DNA from: an uncultured Pseudanabaenaceae cyanobacterium
GTDB taxonomy: Bacteria > Cyanobacteriota > Cyanobacteriia > Pseudanabaenales > Pseudanabaenaceae
Reading direction: 5' to 3'
Assembly: GCA_937927915.1 (NCBI GenBank)
Contig: CALGKB010000009.1
Span: forward strand, 116,081-180,080
DNA length: 64,000 nt
Under the pieces are notes generated by a model that worked only from the letters and a program-made list of their open reading frames with translations, did not search any database and was not told where the DNA came from. Positions within the stretch are counted from its first letter, which is position 1; each line of letters opens with the position of its first letter. A program made the position numbers and the translations under genes. Of the stretch, positions 38,791 through 47,862 are shown piece after piece.

Positions 38791-38812
38791 AGTCTAGCCA
38801 AGTGATTAGGCA

Positions 38813-38838
38813 GGAGGGGGGGCTACCTCCCTTTTTTT
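38813..38838 (+). terminator. Intrinsic terminator after psaD
   Basis: GGAGG (38813-38817) pairs with CCTCC (38826-38830) across an eight-base loop and is followed by C and seven T residues. It lies 22 bases after the psaD stop; its T tract reaches the end of convergent trmB. Confidence 0.7.
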
Positions 38839-39475
38839 ATCCTGACAACTGGAAGACGAGGCGATAAATGGGGCGTTCTTTGCGCATTGCCCACAGTTCC
38901 CGTTCGGTGGGGATATGTTCAGGATAGGAAGTGGCAAATTGCCCTGCCCCCGCGCGGTTAATGAACCGAGGGTGTGCCTCAAACTGCCGCAAAATACTGT
39001 AGGCTGTATCCCACACATCGGATTGCACGAGCACCATACCTCCAGGTACCACAATTTGCGCTAGAGTATTCACCAGCTCGGCATTGACGAGACGGCGTTT
39101 GTGCTGACGACGCTTGAACCAGGGGTCAGGGAACTGAATGGTAACTTCCGCCACCCGTTTGTCAGGGGGTAGAAGATGGGGCAAAGTTTGGTTGATGTTA
39201 CAAAACAGGAAATAGACATTGCTCAAGCCCAATTCCTCTCGGCGGGCGTTGCTGTACTCTACTAAGGGGCGGCGAATCTCCAAACCCAGAAAATTGCGAT
39301 CGGGATACCTCTGCCCCATTTGGATTAGATATTCCCCCTGCCCCGAACCTAAATCTAAGCTCAAGGGCAATGACCAGTCGCCATAGACCGTTGACCAGTC
39401 GGGGGGAGGGGTAGGTTTTTGGTATTGAATGGCGAGGGGATTGACGTGCTCCCGTACTCTCACTAAACGAGCCAT
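38837..39475 (-). CDS. trmB: tRNA (guanine-N7-)-methyltransferase
   Basis: Methylates G46 of tRNA. The 212-residue protein has SAM motif I LDLGSGQGEYLIQMG, the LGLEIRRPLVEY acidic loop, the catalytic IQFPDPWFKRRQHKRR and a PTERELWA C-terminal motif. It follows the pebB-like gene by six bases on the same strand, so the two are probably cotranscribed, an odd functional pairing. Confidence 0.95.
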   Translation of the reverse strand: MARLVRVREHVNPLAIQYQKPTPPPDWSTVYGDWSLPLSLDLGSGQGEYLIQMGQRYPDRNFLGLEIRRPLVEYSNARREELGLSNVYFLFCNINQTLPHLLPPDKRVAEVTIQFPDPWFKRRQHKRRLVNAELVNTLAQIVVPGGMVLVQSDVWDTAYSILRQFEAHPRFINRAGAGQFATSYPEHIPTERELWAMRKERPIYRLVFQLSG

Positions 39476-39481
39476 AGGTAA

Positions 39482-40216
39482 TTACAATTCTACTGACTCC
39501 TGGGGGAATAAAAAGCTATGAATGTATGCCTCTGTCCATTCGGCACCGTAGAAACGGGTAAACATTCCCCTAGCAGGGTCTTTGGCAGCACGGTAGTCCA
39601 AATAGCGTTGTTGGGCGGCAGCAATCAAAGGTCGTTTTACCGCTGGCACTGGCTCTGCCCGCTCCACAAATTCACCGTACTTCTGGAGATACTCTTGAAA
39701 GGCTTGGAAGACCACAGTTTGCACTACCTCCGTCTCCTTTGGTCTTGTCCACAGAAAGGCAGGGGAGAAAAAACAGGCGGCTTCAGCGGGGAAATCTCCC
39801 CCCCAGGGCAAGAGGGCTTGATAGCGCTGATGGATAGCTAGGACAGGTTCGGTATATTTAGCCTGGTAGGCGGGGTCATCGCGAAAGAGGGGTTGCATAT
39901 CAATAGCAATTAAGTGCCCCCCCGGCAGGGTCACCAGGTCCGCCCCAAAAAAGGGTAAATCATAGGCAAGGCGGGGAAAAATGACAAAATTGAGCACCTG
40001 TAAGTTACTCCCCCCCTCCACATGGGCAGCACGAATCTGGCGCAGTTTATCGGTTTGCAGCGCATAGCTGGTAGTTTTGACGGTGTGCTGGTGGGCACCC
40101 TTACCTACGAGGGCAGATTTTTCCCCGCAGCCAGGGGGAATGGGGTAGGCAGTGCAGGCAAATTTAGTTTGCAGAAAGTCTAGGGCATAATCCAAAAAGG
40201 GTTTGTATAAAGACAT
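39482..40216 (-). CDS. pebB: Ferredoxin-dependent bilin reductase, PebB-like
   Basis: Probably phycoerythrobilin:ferredoxin oxidoreductase, which reduces 15,16-dihydrobiliverdin to phycoerythrobilin. The 244-residue protein has [20 protein letters not shown] followed by [18 protein letters not shown], then [10 protein letters not shown] and [20 protein letters not shown], all strongly PebB-like. Where PcyA has its catalytic His (His82 of the copy in this window) this protein has Asn76; Asp93 of the central motif is retained. No pebA is next to it; pebA and pebB are usually paired. PcyX/PebS-type activity is possible. Divergent from clpP. Confidence 0.82.
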   Translation of the reverse strand: MSLYKPFLDYALDFLQTKFACTAYPIPPGCGEKSALVGKGAHQHTVKTTSYALQTDKLRQIRAAHVEGGSNLQVLNFVIFPRLAYDLPFFGADLVTLPGGHLIAIDMQPLFRDDPAYQAKYTEPVLAIHQRYQALLPWGGDFPAEAACFFSPAFLWTRPKETEVVQTVVFQAFQEYLQKYGEFVERAEPVPAVKRPLIAAAQQRYLDYRAAKDPARGMFTRFYGAEWTEAYIHSFLFPQESVEL

Positions 40217-40245
40217 AGCAAAATTTTATTTTCAAGGGCTGAGAA

Positions 40246-40251
40246 TATAAT
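40246..40251 (+). promoter_or_regulatory. Possible -10 element of clpP
   Basis: A perfect TATAAT 27 bases before the clpP ATG, in the 62-base space shared with divergent pebB. No good -35 hexamer is visible. Confidence 0.4.
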
Positions 40252-40278
40252 AGGAGTGTTTCTCCAAGCAAAGTACCC

Positions 40279-40869
40279 ATGATCCCGACCGTTATTGAAC
40301 AATCTGGCAGAGGTGAACGCGCCTATGACATCTATTCCCGCCTGCTTAAGGAGCGGATTGTCTTTTTAGGGGATCAGGTGACGGCAGAACTGGCAAACAC
40401 GATCGTTGCCCAACTCCTCTACCTGGAAGCAGATGACCCCACTAAAGATATTTACCTCTACATCAACTCCCCTGGCGGTTCTGTGACGGCTGGGATGGCA
40501 ATCTATGACACCATGCAACATATCCGCCCGGATGTGTCCACAATTTGTGTGGGCTTAGCTGCCAGTATGGGGGCATTTCTGTTGGCGGGGGGCGCGAAAG
40601 GGAAGCGCTTTTCTCTCCCTCACTCTCGTATTATGATTCACCAACCCCTGGGGGGAGCACAGGGACAGGCTACTGATATTGAAATCCAGGCTAAAGAAAT
40701 TCTCTACCACAAGCAGCGCCTCAATGAACTCCTGGCATACCATACGGGTCAACCCCTAGAGCGCATTGCCCAGGATACCGATCGGGACTTCTTTATGTCT
40801 GCCCAAGAGGCGAAGGAGTACGGTATCATCGACGAAGTAGTAGTCAGCCGCAACGGGGTGATCCAATGA
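40279..40869 (+). CDS. clpP: ATP-dependent Clp protease proteolytic subunit
   Basis: Serine protease that degrades unfolded proteins with ClpC/ClpX. The 196-residue protein has Ser96 in [14 protein letters not shown] and His121 in [11 protein letters not shown], followed by the [17 protein letters not shown] region with the catalytic Asp. Cyanobacteria have several clpP genes plus clpR; this copy keeps the full triad. No clpX is adjacent. Its stop overlaps the Tic20-like gene by four bases (ATGA). Confidence 0.96.
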   Translation: MIPTVIEQSGRGERAYDIYSRLLKERIVFLGDQVTAELANTIVAQLLYLEADDPTKDIYLYINSPGGSVTAGMAIYDTMQHIRPDVSTICVGLAASMGAFLLAGGAKGKRFSLPHSRIMIHQPLGGAQGQATDIEIQAKEILYHKQRLNELLAYHTGQPLERIAQDTDRDFFMSAQEAKEYGIIDEVVVSRNGVIQ

Positions 40870-41333
40870 AGGACTGGCAAGAGCGATCGGTGGCAAGTTT
40901 GCCCTACCTCCTGCCGCTAACAGCGGTGATGCCCCTGGGGGTCTATCTGGTGCGCCACTACAGTTTCCTCCTCCCCTTTTGGGAACCCTTGTTCTGGCTG
41001 CATCAATTCCTCAATTTCCCCCTCTTGCCCTTTATTTCCTTGGAGACTGTCACCTTCTTTGCCCTCTTTTCCCTGGTGGTCAGGGATGGTAGATTTTACC
41101 GCTCGGTGCGGGTGCATGTCTTGCAGGCGCTGTTGCTGACCTTGGTGGTCTTCCTCTGTTCTCTATTGGTACGTCTAGCTAGCCTTGCCCTACCTTTGAT
41201 AGGAGAAGTGCTTGCCAATGCCACCTTCCTGGGAGTAGGAATTGCTAGTGTCTTTGGGCTGGTACAAGGAGCGCGGGGCACAGTGGCAGAATTGCCGGGC
41301 ATCACGACAGCGGCACAAATGCAGGTTAGGTAG
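40866..41333 (+). CDS. Tic20-like membrane protein
   Basis: A 155-residue protein with four hydrophobic segments and the Tic20 family ending: [20 protein letters not shown] then QVR. Plant Tic20 forms part of the inner-envelope protein channel; the role in cyanobacteria is unsettled. It is coupled to clpP by a four-base overlap and the next gene starts immediately after its stop (TAGATG), inside a string that ends with ribosomal protein genes. Confidence 0.8.
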   Translation: MKDWQERSVASLPYLLPLTAVMPLGVYLVRHYSFLLPFWEPLFWLHQFLNFPLLPFISLETVTFFALFSLVVRDGRFYRSVRVHVLQALLLTLVVFLCSLLVRLASLALPLIGEVLANATFLGVGIASVFGLVQGARGTVAELPGITTAAQMQVR

Positions 41334-42515
41334 ATGGTAGGGGTAAGACCAGAGATTCGGCAGTTGCAACCAAGCCTGATCCGCTGGCGCCGCTATTTCC
41401 ATCGCTTTCCTGAGTTGGGCTTTCAAGAGAAGCAGACCAGTGCCTTTATCCAAGACCATCTACGGGAGTGGGGCATTCCCTACACTGTACTCCTCAATAC
41501 GGGGGTGGTGGCGACTATCCCTGGGGCAGCCGCAGGCAGGGTGTTGGCAATCAGGGCAGATATGGATGCTCTCCCTATCCAGGAATTGAATCTGGTGGAG
41601 TATCGTTCCCAAATTGATGGCTTAATGCATGCCTGTGGGCACGATGGCCATACAGCGATCGCTTTGGGCACTGCGTATTACCTCTGGCAACACCGCCAAG
41701 CACTCAGGGGCACGGTAAAAGTAATTTTTCAACCGGCGGAGGAAGGACCGGGGGGCGCAAAACCGATGATCGAGGCAGGTGCCCTGGAGAACCCCAAAGT
41801 AGATGGTATCTTGGGACTGCACATTTGGAATAATCTCCCCCTGGGCACGATCGGGCTGAAGTATGGCGCTCTCATGGCGGCGGTGGATATTTTCCATTGC
41901 ACAATTACGGGGAAGGGGGGACACGGGGCAATTCCCCAACAGACGATCGATGCAGTGGTAGTGGGGGCACAGGTAGTAAATGCTTTGCAAACCATTGTCA
42001 GTCGCAACATTGACCCCCTGCAGAGTGCAGTGGTGACCATAGGCAAATTTCAGGCGGGGGCAGCCCCCAATGTCATAGCCCAAGAGGCACATCTCAGCGG
42101 CACTGTGCGCTATTTTGACCCTTCTGTCGGCGATTTGATCCAATCCCGCATCCACCAGATACTGCAGGGAATTTGTGCCAGTCACGGCGCTACCTATACC
42201 CTCGACTACCAAAAGTGCTATCCCCCTGTGATCAACCACCCTGAAATGACAGAGTTAGTCCGATCGGTAGTGGCAGACACAATTGCCTTAGATATTGTGC
42301 CCAACTGTGCCACCTTAGCGGCGGAGGATATGTCCTTTTTCCTGCAGGCGGTACCAGGCTGTTTCTTCTTCTTGGGCAGTGCTAACCCCGCCAGAGGTTT
42401 ACATTATCCCCACCATCACCCCCGCTTCGACTTTGATGAAACCGTGTTAGGGGCAGGAGTAGAAATTTTTGTGCGCTGTGCGGAACGTTTCCTCGCCTAT
42501 GACTCAACAAATTAG
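41334..42515 (+). CDS. M20 family amidohydrolase (metallo-peptidase)
   Basis: A 393-residue IAA-amino-acid-hydrolase/hippurate-hydrolase-type enzyme that cleaves N-acyl amino acids. Metal ligands appear in IRADMDALPI, HACGHDGHTAIALG, FQPAEEGPGGAKPMIEAG and the C-terminal HHPRFDFDE. Substrate unknown. The start abuts the Tic20-like stop, and the uracil-DNA glycosylase gene overlaps its end by 17 bases. Confidence 0.9.
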   Translation: MVGVRPEIRQLQPSLIRWRRYFHRFPELGFQEKQTSAFIQDHLREWGIPYTVLLNTGVVATIPGAAAGRVLAIRADMDALPIQELNLVEYRSQIDGLMHACGHDGHTAIALGTAYYLWQHRQALRGTVKVIFQPAEEGPGGAKPMIEAGALENPKVDGILGLHIWNNLPLGTIGLKYGALMAAVDIFHCTITGKGGHGAIPQQTIDAVVVGAQVVNALQTIVSRNIDPLQSAVVTIGKFQAGAAPNVIAQEAHLSGTVRYFDPSVGDLIQSRIHQILQGICASHGATYTLDYQKCYPPVINHPEMTELVRSVVADTIALDIVPNCATLAAEDMSFFLQAVPGCFFFLGSANPARGLHYPHHHPRFDFDETVLGAGVEIFVRCAERFLAYDSTN

Positions 42516-43149
42516 TCTGTTTGATTTTTGGGCGGAACCCGAACCCCCTCCCCCCCCAACTGGGGCTACTTTTGCCAACCTAGATGCCCTAGTGGCGGCA
42601 GCCAGTCAATGTCAGAAATGCCCCCTTGGTGCCACCAGAACTAATATCGTGGTGGAGCGTGGCAACAGGAATGCCCCCCTTATGATCATCGGCGAAGGTC
42701 CAGGACAAAACGAAGATGAACAAGGTCTACCCTTTGTGGGTAAGGCAGGGCAGTTGTTGGATAAAATTCTTGCCTCCGTTAACCTTGACCCCGATCGGGA
42801 TGTCTACATCTGCAATGTCGTGAAATGCCGTCCCCCTGGCAATCGGGTGCCCACTGACGAAGAAATTGAGAGTTGCAAACCCTATTTACTAGAGCAAATT
42901 CGCCTCGTCGATCCCAAAATTATTTTGCTGGCAGGGGCAACAGCGGTGCGGGCAATTACAGGGGAAAAGCAAGGGATCACCAAAATTCGGGGGCAGTGGA
43001 GTCAATGGGAGGGGCGATGGGTGATGCCCATTTTTCATCCAGCTTACCTACTACGCAATCCCAGTCGCGAGCAGGGCAGCCCCAAATGGTTGATGTGGCA
43101 GGATATCCAGGCAGTCAAGCGCAAACTGGAAGAACTCATGCTATCCTAG
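42499..43149 (+). CDS. Uracil-DNA glycosylase, family 4 (Fe-S type)
   Basis: Removes uracil from DNA. From ATG 42499 it has 216 residues with the four cluster cysteines in CQKCPLG and VVKCRPPGNRVP plus ESCKPYL. The active-site loop is GEGPGQNEDEQGLPFVGKAG, and the MPIFHPAYLLRN motif follows. Residues before ATG 42499 in the longer frame lie inside the upstream gene and are not family-like. Part of the clpP-to-rplT gene string. Confidence 0.92.
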   Translation: MTQQISLFDFWAEPEPPPPPTGATFANLDALVAAASQCQKCPLGATRTNIVVERGNRNAPLMIIGEGPGQNEDEQGLPFVGKAGQLLDKILASVNLDPDRDVYICNVVKCRPPGNRVPTDEEIESCKPYLLEQIRLVDPKIILLAGATAVRAITGEKQGITKIRGQWSQWEGRWVMPIFHPAYLLRNPSREQGSPKWLMWQDIQAVKRKLEELMLS

Positions 43150-43173
43150 AAAAGTTGCTTTATAAATTTAGCT

Positions 43174-43428
43174 GTGCCTAAACTCAAGACCCGCCGATCG
43201 GCTGCCAAGCGCTTTCGGGTGACCGGCACGGGGAAATTGGTGCGCCGTCGTGCCTCTAAAAATCACCTGTTGCAGCACAAAACCAGCACCCGTAAAAATC
43301 GGCTCTCCCACATGGCACTCCTCCACGAAACCGACATCGATCGGGTACATGGGATGTTGCCCTATGTCAAACGCCCTCAGCGCTCTTTAGACACCACTAC
43401 CGTAGAAAGCAGCCATGACCAGAGTTAA
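43174..43428 (+). CDS. rpmI: 50S ribosomal protein L35 with C-terminal extension
   Basis: Starts at GTG 43174 with [20 protein letters not shown], the L35 signature, and [15 protein letters not shown]. The family normally ends after the MLPY segment at about 65 residues; here a further tail of about 17 residues (starting KRPQRSLD) brings it to 84 and runs 14 bases into rplT. The start lies 24 bases after the glycosylase gene. No infC precedes it in this window, unlike the common infC-rpmI-rplT order. Confidence 0.93.
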   Translation: MPKLKTRRSAAKRFRVTGTGKLVRRRASKNHLLQHKTSTRKNRLSHMALLHETDIDRVHGMLPYVKRPQRSLDTTTVESSHDQS

Positions 43429-43765
43429 GAGAGGAAACGTCGCTCGCAAACGGCGCAATAAAATCCTGAAACTAGCGAAAGGTTTTCGGGGTTCCCATTC
43501 CACCCTCTTCCGTACTGCCAACCAGCAGGTAATGAAGGCGTTGCGCAATGCCTACCGCGATAGACGGAAGAAAAAACGGGATTTTCGCGCACTGTGGATC
43601 GCACGGATCAACGCCGCTGCCCGCAGCCGAGGGATGAGTTACAGTCAACTGGCGAACAAACTGCGCAAGGCAAATATCCAGCTGAACCGCAAAATGCTCG
43701 CCCAAATTGCTGTCAAAGACCCCCAAACCTTCGACTACATCATCCAAGTTGCCAGCCAAAGTTAA
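43415..43765 (+). CDS. rplT: 50S ribosomal protein L20
   Basis: A 116-residue basic protein starting [20 protein letters not shown], with [19 protein letters not shown] and the RNA-binding [20 protein letters not shown]20 is needed for early 50S assembly and can repress its own mRNA. It overlaps rpmI by 14 bases. The TAA stop shares bases with the stop of convergent hom (TTAA). Confidence 0.97.
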   Translation: MTRVKRGNVARKRRNKILKLAKGFRGSHSTLFRTANQQVMKALRNAYRDRRKKKRDFRALWIARINAAARSRGMSYSQLANKLRKANIQLNRKMLAQIAVKDPQTFDYIIQVASQS

Positions 43766-45063
43766 AGGACGCGTAAAATTGCTCCCACTGTTTGTAAGGT
43801 AGGCAGTTCCTTAATTTCTCGAATTGCCTGCCAAAAATCTGCCTCCCGCACCGTGTGGGTAATGACAATCACCTGGGCATATTTACCCGATCGGTTTTGC
43901 TGAAAGATAGTTTCCAGGCTGACACTGTAGCGCCCAAAAATCGTCCCTAGTTCCCCAATTACCCCTGGTTGGTCAAGGGTAGTAAAACGGGCATAAAACT
44001 GGTTTTCCCTGGGGGGTACCACCTGAGCAGCAGTGGTGGGCATATAGGAGAGGAGGGGATGGGGGGGATGGGAGAGCAAGGCACAGACATTGATTAAATC
44101 TGCCACTACCGCACTAGCAGTAGCTCCCTGCCCAGCACCCGGACCGGCAAAAACAATCTCCCCGATCGGGTCTCCTTTGATGGCAATGGCGTTAGTGACA
44201 CCGTTAATAGTGGCGAGGGGATGCTCCTGGGGCACCAGCATGGGATAGACACCAATTTCCAGACCACCTGTGACCAACTGGGCGCGGGCAATCAGTTTGA
44301 TCACGTAGCCCAACCGTGCCGCCGAGGCGATCTCCAGACTGGAGACATTGCGAATACCCTCCCGACTGACCTCACTCAAGGGAATACGCTGCCCAAAGGC
44401 AAGACTGGCTAAAATGGCAATCTTATCAGCGGCATCAAAGCCATCAATATCAGCAGTGGGGTCAGCCTCTGCATAGCCTAGGCGCTGAGCATCCGCCAAA
44501 ATTTCCTGTAAATCCCCCCCCTCGCGGTGCATCCGCGTCAAGATGTAATTAGTGGTGCCGTTGACAATCCCTTGAATACTAGTGATGCGATTTGCTCCCA
44601 AAAACTGCTTGAGGACATTGACAATGGGAATGCCACCCCCCACCGAGGCTTCCAGCATGACGTAGACCTGGTGACGTTTCGCTAGCTCCAAAATTTCCTC
44701 CCCGTGGCGCGCCAGCAGTGCCTTATTAGCAGTTACTACGTGCTTGTTGTTAGCGATCGCTTGCAATACCAAATCCCGCGTTGGCTCCACTCCCCCCATC
44801 ACTTCCACCACAATTTGAATGGTAGGGTCATTGACAATGCTCTCCAGGTTAGAGGTAAACAAGCTGGGGTCAAGGGCAACCGATCGGGGTTTGGCAGTAT
44901 CCCGCACACCGATTTTGACAATTTCCACTTCCTGCAACAGGGGATGCCGCCCTGCGGGGTCAGTGAGCACTTGGACAACTCCCGTACCCACCGTTCCCAT
45001 ACCCAGTAAGCCAACTTTGATCGTCATGGTGGATTTTGCAACAGCTCTATGATGATAGCTCAA
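43762..45063 (-). CDS. hom: Homoserine dehydrogenase
   Basis: Reduces aspartate semialdehyde to homoserine for Thr, Met and Ile synthesis. The 433-residue protein has the Rossmann motif [17 protein letters not shown], a catalytic region with GTTNYIL and [19 protein letters not shown], and a C-terminal ACT domain (about 350-430, [18 protein letters not shown]) expected to bind threonine. The start may be a few codons downstream (MTIKVGLLG). Convergent with rplT. Confidence 0.95.
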   Translation of the reverse strand: MSYHHRAVAKSTMTIKVGLLGMGTVGTGVVQVLTDPAGRHPLLQEVEIVKIGVRDTAKPRSVALDPSLFTSNLESIVNDPTIQIVVEVMGGVEPTRDLVLQAIANNKHVVTANKALLARHGEEILELAKRHQVYVMLEASVGGGIPIVNVLKQFLGANRITSIQGIVNGTTNYILTRMHREGGDLQEILADAQRLGYAEADPTADIDGFDAADKIAILASLAFGQRIPLSEVSREGIRNVSSLEIASAARLGYVIKLIARAQLVTGGLEIGVYPMLVPQEHPLATINGVTNAIAIKGDPIGEIVFAGPGAGQGATASAVVADLINVCALLSHPPHPLLSYMPTTAAQVVPPRENQFYARFTTLDQPGVIGELGTIFGRYSVSLETIFQQNRSGKYAQVIVITHTVREADFWQAIREIKELPTLQTVGAILRVL

Positions 45064-45112
45064 GAGCAGAGTCTAGGGTATATTTAGGGGGGAAATTTTA
45101 CAGCAGCAATCG

Positions 45113-45928
45113 ATGGGCAGGTTAAAACAACTGCAGGACAACTTAAATGCCTACACTGTTTCCTTTGCGGAGGAGCTGTTGGGGGAAATTAGACAGTCCT
45201 ACTACGATCATGTATACCCCATACTATCGTCTCAACCCCAACTATTACAACCGCAGGGGCTGCAGGAAAAAGATATAGGGGAATATTATTTACTTAACTA
45301 CATTGGCACCACTCTGTTGTGGGTATCCAGTAACACCGACCAAACCTATAGTCTCTATCGCCGTTTCTTGGATAGTTTAGACATTATCGATGACATCAAA
45401 CACCTCGTAGACTATCAGCGAGAAATTGTCATGTACTGTGGGTTTCTGGTCATCAGCAATGGCATAGCACAACCAAAATGGCACTACGACTACCACCCAG
45501 GCGCCAATGCTTATACTCTGATTACGCCCTTGTTAGAACTAGCACCAGGACATGGCAATTTATACTATAAAGATGCGCAAGAAATAACTAGGACATATCG
45601 CTATAAGTTAGGAGAAGCGATTATTTTTGGTGAGGGATTTCTCCACTCTACTGCCCCCTATCCCCCCTGTCCAGATTTACGTGTTTTAGTCAGCTTGACT
45701 TTTGGTACAGACAAACTACGCTATTGGCATATCACTGCTCGTACGATCACCATCCAATCTCGCTATTTTATGTTGCCCTGTGGGTGTGTAGTAGGGACTT
45801 GTGATTGTTATGAGCGATTCCAATTACAACGTAGCCGCTTTTTCTTTTATCTTTTTCTGTACTATTTAGCAGCTCTGGCTGATAATGCTGTGTTCTATAT
45901 GAGTCTTCCCATCCACAACAATAATTAA
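45113..45928 (+). CDS. Putative 2-oxoglutarate/Fe(II)-dependent oxygenase-like protein
   Basis: I do not recognise a named family. The 271-residue protein contains WHYDYHPGANAYTLITPLLE followed by GEAIIFGEGFLHSTAPYPP and DLRVLVSLTFG. These give His124, Asp126, His178 and Arg190, the spacing of the HxD...H metal triad and the oxoacid-binding Arg of a double-stranded beta-helix oxygenase. A cysteine cluster CGCVVGTCDC lies near residue 225 and a hydrophobic aromatic stretch (RFFFYLFLYYLAAL) near 245 may touch membrane. CGATCG is absent. Neighbours hom and ispE give no clue. Confidence 0.6.
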   Translation: MGRLKQLQDNLNAYTVSFAEELLGEIRQSYYDHVYPILSSQPQLLQPQGLQEKDIGEYYLLNYIGTTLLWVSSNTDQTYSLYRRFLDSLDIIDDIKHLVDYQREIVMYCGFLVISNGIAQPKWHYDYHPGANAYTLITPLLELAPGHGNLYYKDAQEITRTYRYKLGEAIIFGEGFLHSTAPYPPCPDLRVLVSLTFGTDKLRYWHITARTITIQSRYFMLPCGCVVGTCDCYERFQLQRSRFFFYLFLYYLAALADNAVFYMSLPIHNNN

Positions 45929-45937
45929 GCTGAACTT

Positions 45938-46819
45938 ATGTCCCCCCTGCAAGTTAAAGTTGCCGCTAAAATTAACCCGATTTTGCACATTGTGGCGGAA
46001 AGACCCGATGGCTATCATGACCTCAGTCTGGTGTTTCAAAGTATTAGCCTCTGGGACTCTATTACCCTCACCCCCAGTGCAGAAACTCGCCTCCTCTGTG
46101 ACCACCCCGCATTACCCACCGATCGTTCTAACCTGGCTCTCCAGGCTGCCTATTTGTTACAGACAAAATTTCCCGATCGGGGCGGCGTGACTATTGAGTT
46201 GCACAAGGAAATACCGATCGGGGCAGGACTGGCAGGGGGATCAGCGGATGGGGCAGGGGTATTGGTGGGCTTAAATTTACTCTGGCAATTGGGACTGAGT
46301 GTGGCAGAACTGCAAGAACTAGCTTTAGAGCTAGGGTCAGACGTGCCCTTTTGTATTACGGGGGGGACAGCCTGGGGCAGGGGGAGGGGAGAAATTCTGA
46401 CACCTTTACCCAGTCCTGATTGGTGGGTTTTAGTGTGCAAGCAGCGAGATTTAAGCGTTGCGACAGGGTGGGCCTACCGCACCTACAAAGCTGGACGTTT
46501 CATCGAGCAACCCAAGACCTTAGCGATCGAGTCTATCCTCTACAGTTGGCAAACCAATCCCCGCCTGATGACCAACGACTTAGAACAGGCGGTCTTACCC
46601 CACTATCCCCCAATCAGGGAATTGAAAACAGCCCTACAGGAATTGGGCGCCGCAGGAGTTCTCATGTCCGGCTCAGGGGCAGCAGTATTTGCCGTTGTTC
46701 CCACAGAGGCGGCAGGGCGGGAGATGGAGAGACAAATTACCGATCGGTTTCCCCGCCTGGACACCTGGTTAACCCATACCCTACCAGCTGGCGTGCTCGT
46801 AAACAATCGGGAAAAATGA
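45938..46819 (+). CDS. ispE: 4-diphosphocytidyl-2-C-methyl-D-erythritol kinase
   Basis: GHMP kinase of the MEP isoprenoid pathway. The 293-residue protein has the N-terminal AAKINPILHIVAERPDGYHD (Lys and Asp of the active site), the ATP loop PIGAGLAGGSADGAGVLVGL and a C-terminal VLMSGSGAAVFAV. It starts nine bases after the oxygenase-like gene on the same strand. Type I idi later in the window belongs to the same isoprenoid supply. Confidence 0.95.
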   Translation: MSPLQVKVAAKINPILHIVAERPDGYHDLSLVFQSISLWDSITLTPSAETRLLCDHPALPTDRSNLALQAAYLLQTKFPDRGGVTIELHKEIPIGAGLAGGSADGAGVLVGLNLLWQLGLSVAELQELALELGSDVPFCITGGTAWGRGRGEILTPLPSPDWWVLVCKQRDLSVATGWAYRTYKAGRFIEQPKTLAIESILYSWQTNPRLMTNDLEQAVLPHYPPIRELKTALQELGAAGVLMSGSGAAVFAVVPTEAAGREMERQITDRFPRLDTWLTHTLPAGVLVNNREK

Positions 46820-46861
46820 GCACAAATCCCTGTAAAGTAATACTGGGAGGACGAAACTGCT

Positions 46862-47854
46862 ATGAACGCGGAGAAAATTTTACGGGAATATGCCACAGGC
46901 ACGCGGGACTTCAGCCGTACCAGCTTAGTGGGGATCAATCTCTTTGGCGCCGACCTGTTGGGAGTAGATTTCAGCCGATCGGACATCAGCAGAGCTAATT
47001 TCGTCCTCGCCTTTTTAAGCAAGGCTAACTTTAGCGGCACCAAGCTCACGGGGGCACGTCTAGGGGGGGCAACTCTTAACCAAGCGGAAATGACCAACGC
47101 CAACCTCAGTGAAGCAGATTTACACGGTGCGCGGCTACAGCGGGTCAACCTATTTGGGGCTAGCTTAGCCTTGGCGAACTTGATGGATGCCGATCTCACC
47201 AGTGCTGACCTCAGGAATGTGAACTTGCGGGGGGCAAACCTCAAAGGGGCAATTCTCACAGCGGCTAATTTACGGGAAGAACGGGGCTATCCCACTACCA
47301 GCCTTGCCAGGGCTAATTTGCAAAAAGCCGACCTGCGGGGTGCCAACTTGACGGGGGTAGACTTAGCAGGGGCAGACCTCAGCGGCGCAAACTTGAGTGA
47401 TACTACCCTAGTGCGGGCGAATTTGAAGGGGGTCAACCTGATCAACGCCATCATGAAGGGGGTGCAGCTAGCAGAGGCAGACATCAGCGAAGCTAACCTC
47501 ACAGGGGCAGACATGACGGAAGCCACCCTTACCCGCGCCAACCTCAGCCAGTCTAAATTAGATAAAGCTATCTTAAAACGGGCCAGTGCCAACCGCGCTA
47601 ACCTCAGCAGTGCGTCCCTCGTGGAAGCGGATTTAAGCAGTGGCATTTTCAGCGGCGCAGATTTAAGTCGTGCCAATCTCACCCGTGCCCTGTTGCGGGA
47701 TGCCTCCCTGGTGGATGCCTATCTTGCCAGAGCCAATTTGACAGAAGCAGACTTGACAAGAGCTATATTGGAAAAGGCAGAAATTAGTGGTGCAATCCTC
47801 ATGCGGGCAATTCTCCAAGGTACAACCATGCCAGACGGCAGAGTACATAGCTAG
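46862..47854 (+). CDS. Pentapeptide repeat protein
   Basis: A 330-residue protein made almost wholly of A(D/N)LxX pentapeptides, for example ANLTGVDLAGADLSGANLSD, forming a right-handed quadrilateral beta helix. The N-terminus (AEKILREYATGTRDFSRTSL) is the usual cyanobacterial cap. An insert EERGYPTTS near residue 140 interrupts the helix. Cytoplasmic, function unknown. A GGGAGG ribosome site lies about 10 bases before the ATG. The next gene follows after eight bases. Confidence 0.92.
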   Translation: MNAEKILREYATGTRDFSRTSLVGINLFGADLLGVDFSRSDISRANFVLAFLSKANFSGTKLTGARLGGATLNQAEMTNANLSEADLHGARLQRVNLFGASLALANLMDADLTSADLRNVNLRGANLKGAILTAANLREERGYPTTSLARANLQKADLRGANLTGVDLAGADLSGANLSDTTLVRANLKGVNLINAIMKGVQLAEADISEANLTGADMTEATLTRANLSQSKLDKAILKRASANRANLSSASLVEADLSSGIFSGADLSRANLTRALLRDASLVDAYLARANLTEADLTRAILEKAEISGAILMRAILQGTTMPDGRVHS

Positions 47855-47862
47855 GGGGTGTT

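Noticed and set aside
41622..42239. A 205-codon minus-strand frame inside the M20 hydrolase gene
   Set aside because: Antisense shadow; the sense frame has all metal-ligand motifs.
46420..46998. A 192-codon plus-strand frame across the ispE end and pentapeptide start
   Set aside because: Composition is Arg/Ser-rich and it overlaps two confident genes in another frame.
46862..47854. Periodic DNA in the pentapeptide gene considered as a nucleotide repeat
   Set aside because: Periodicity is at protein level only; the DNA units are diverged.
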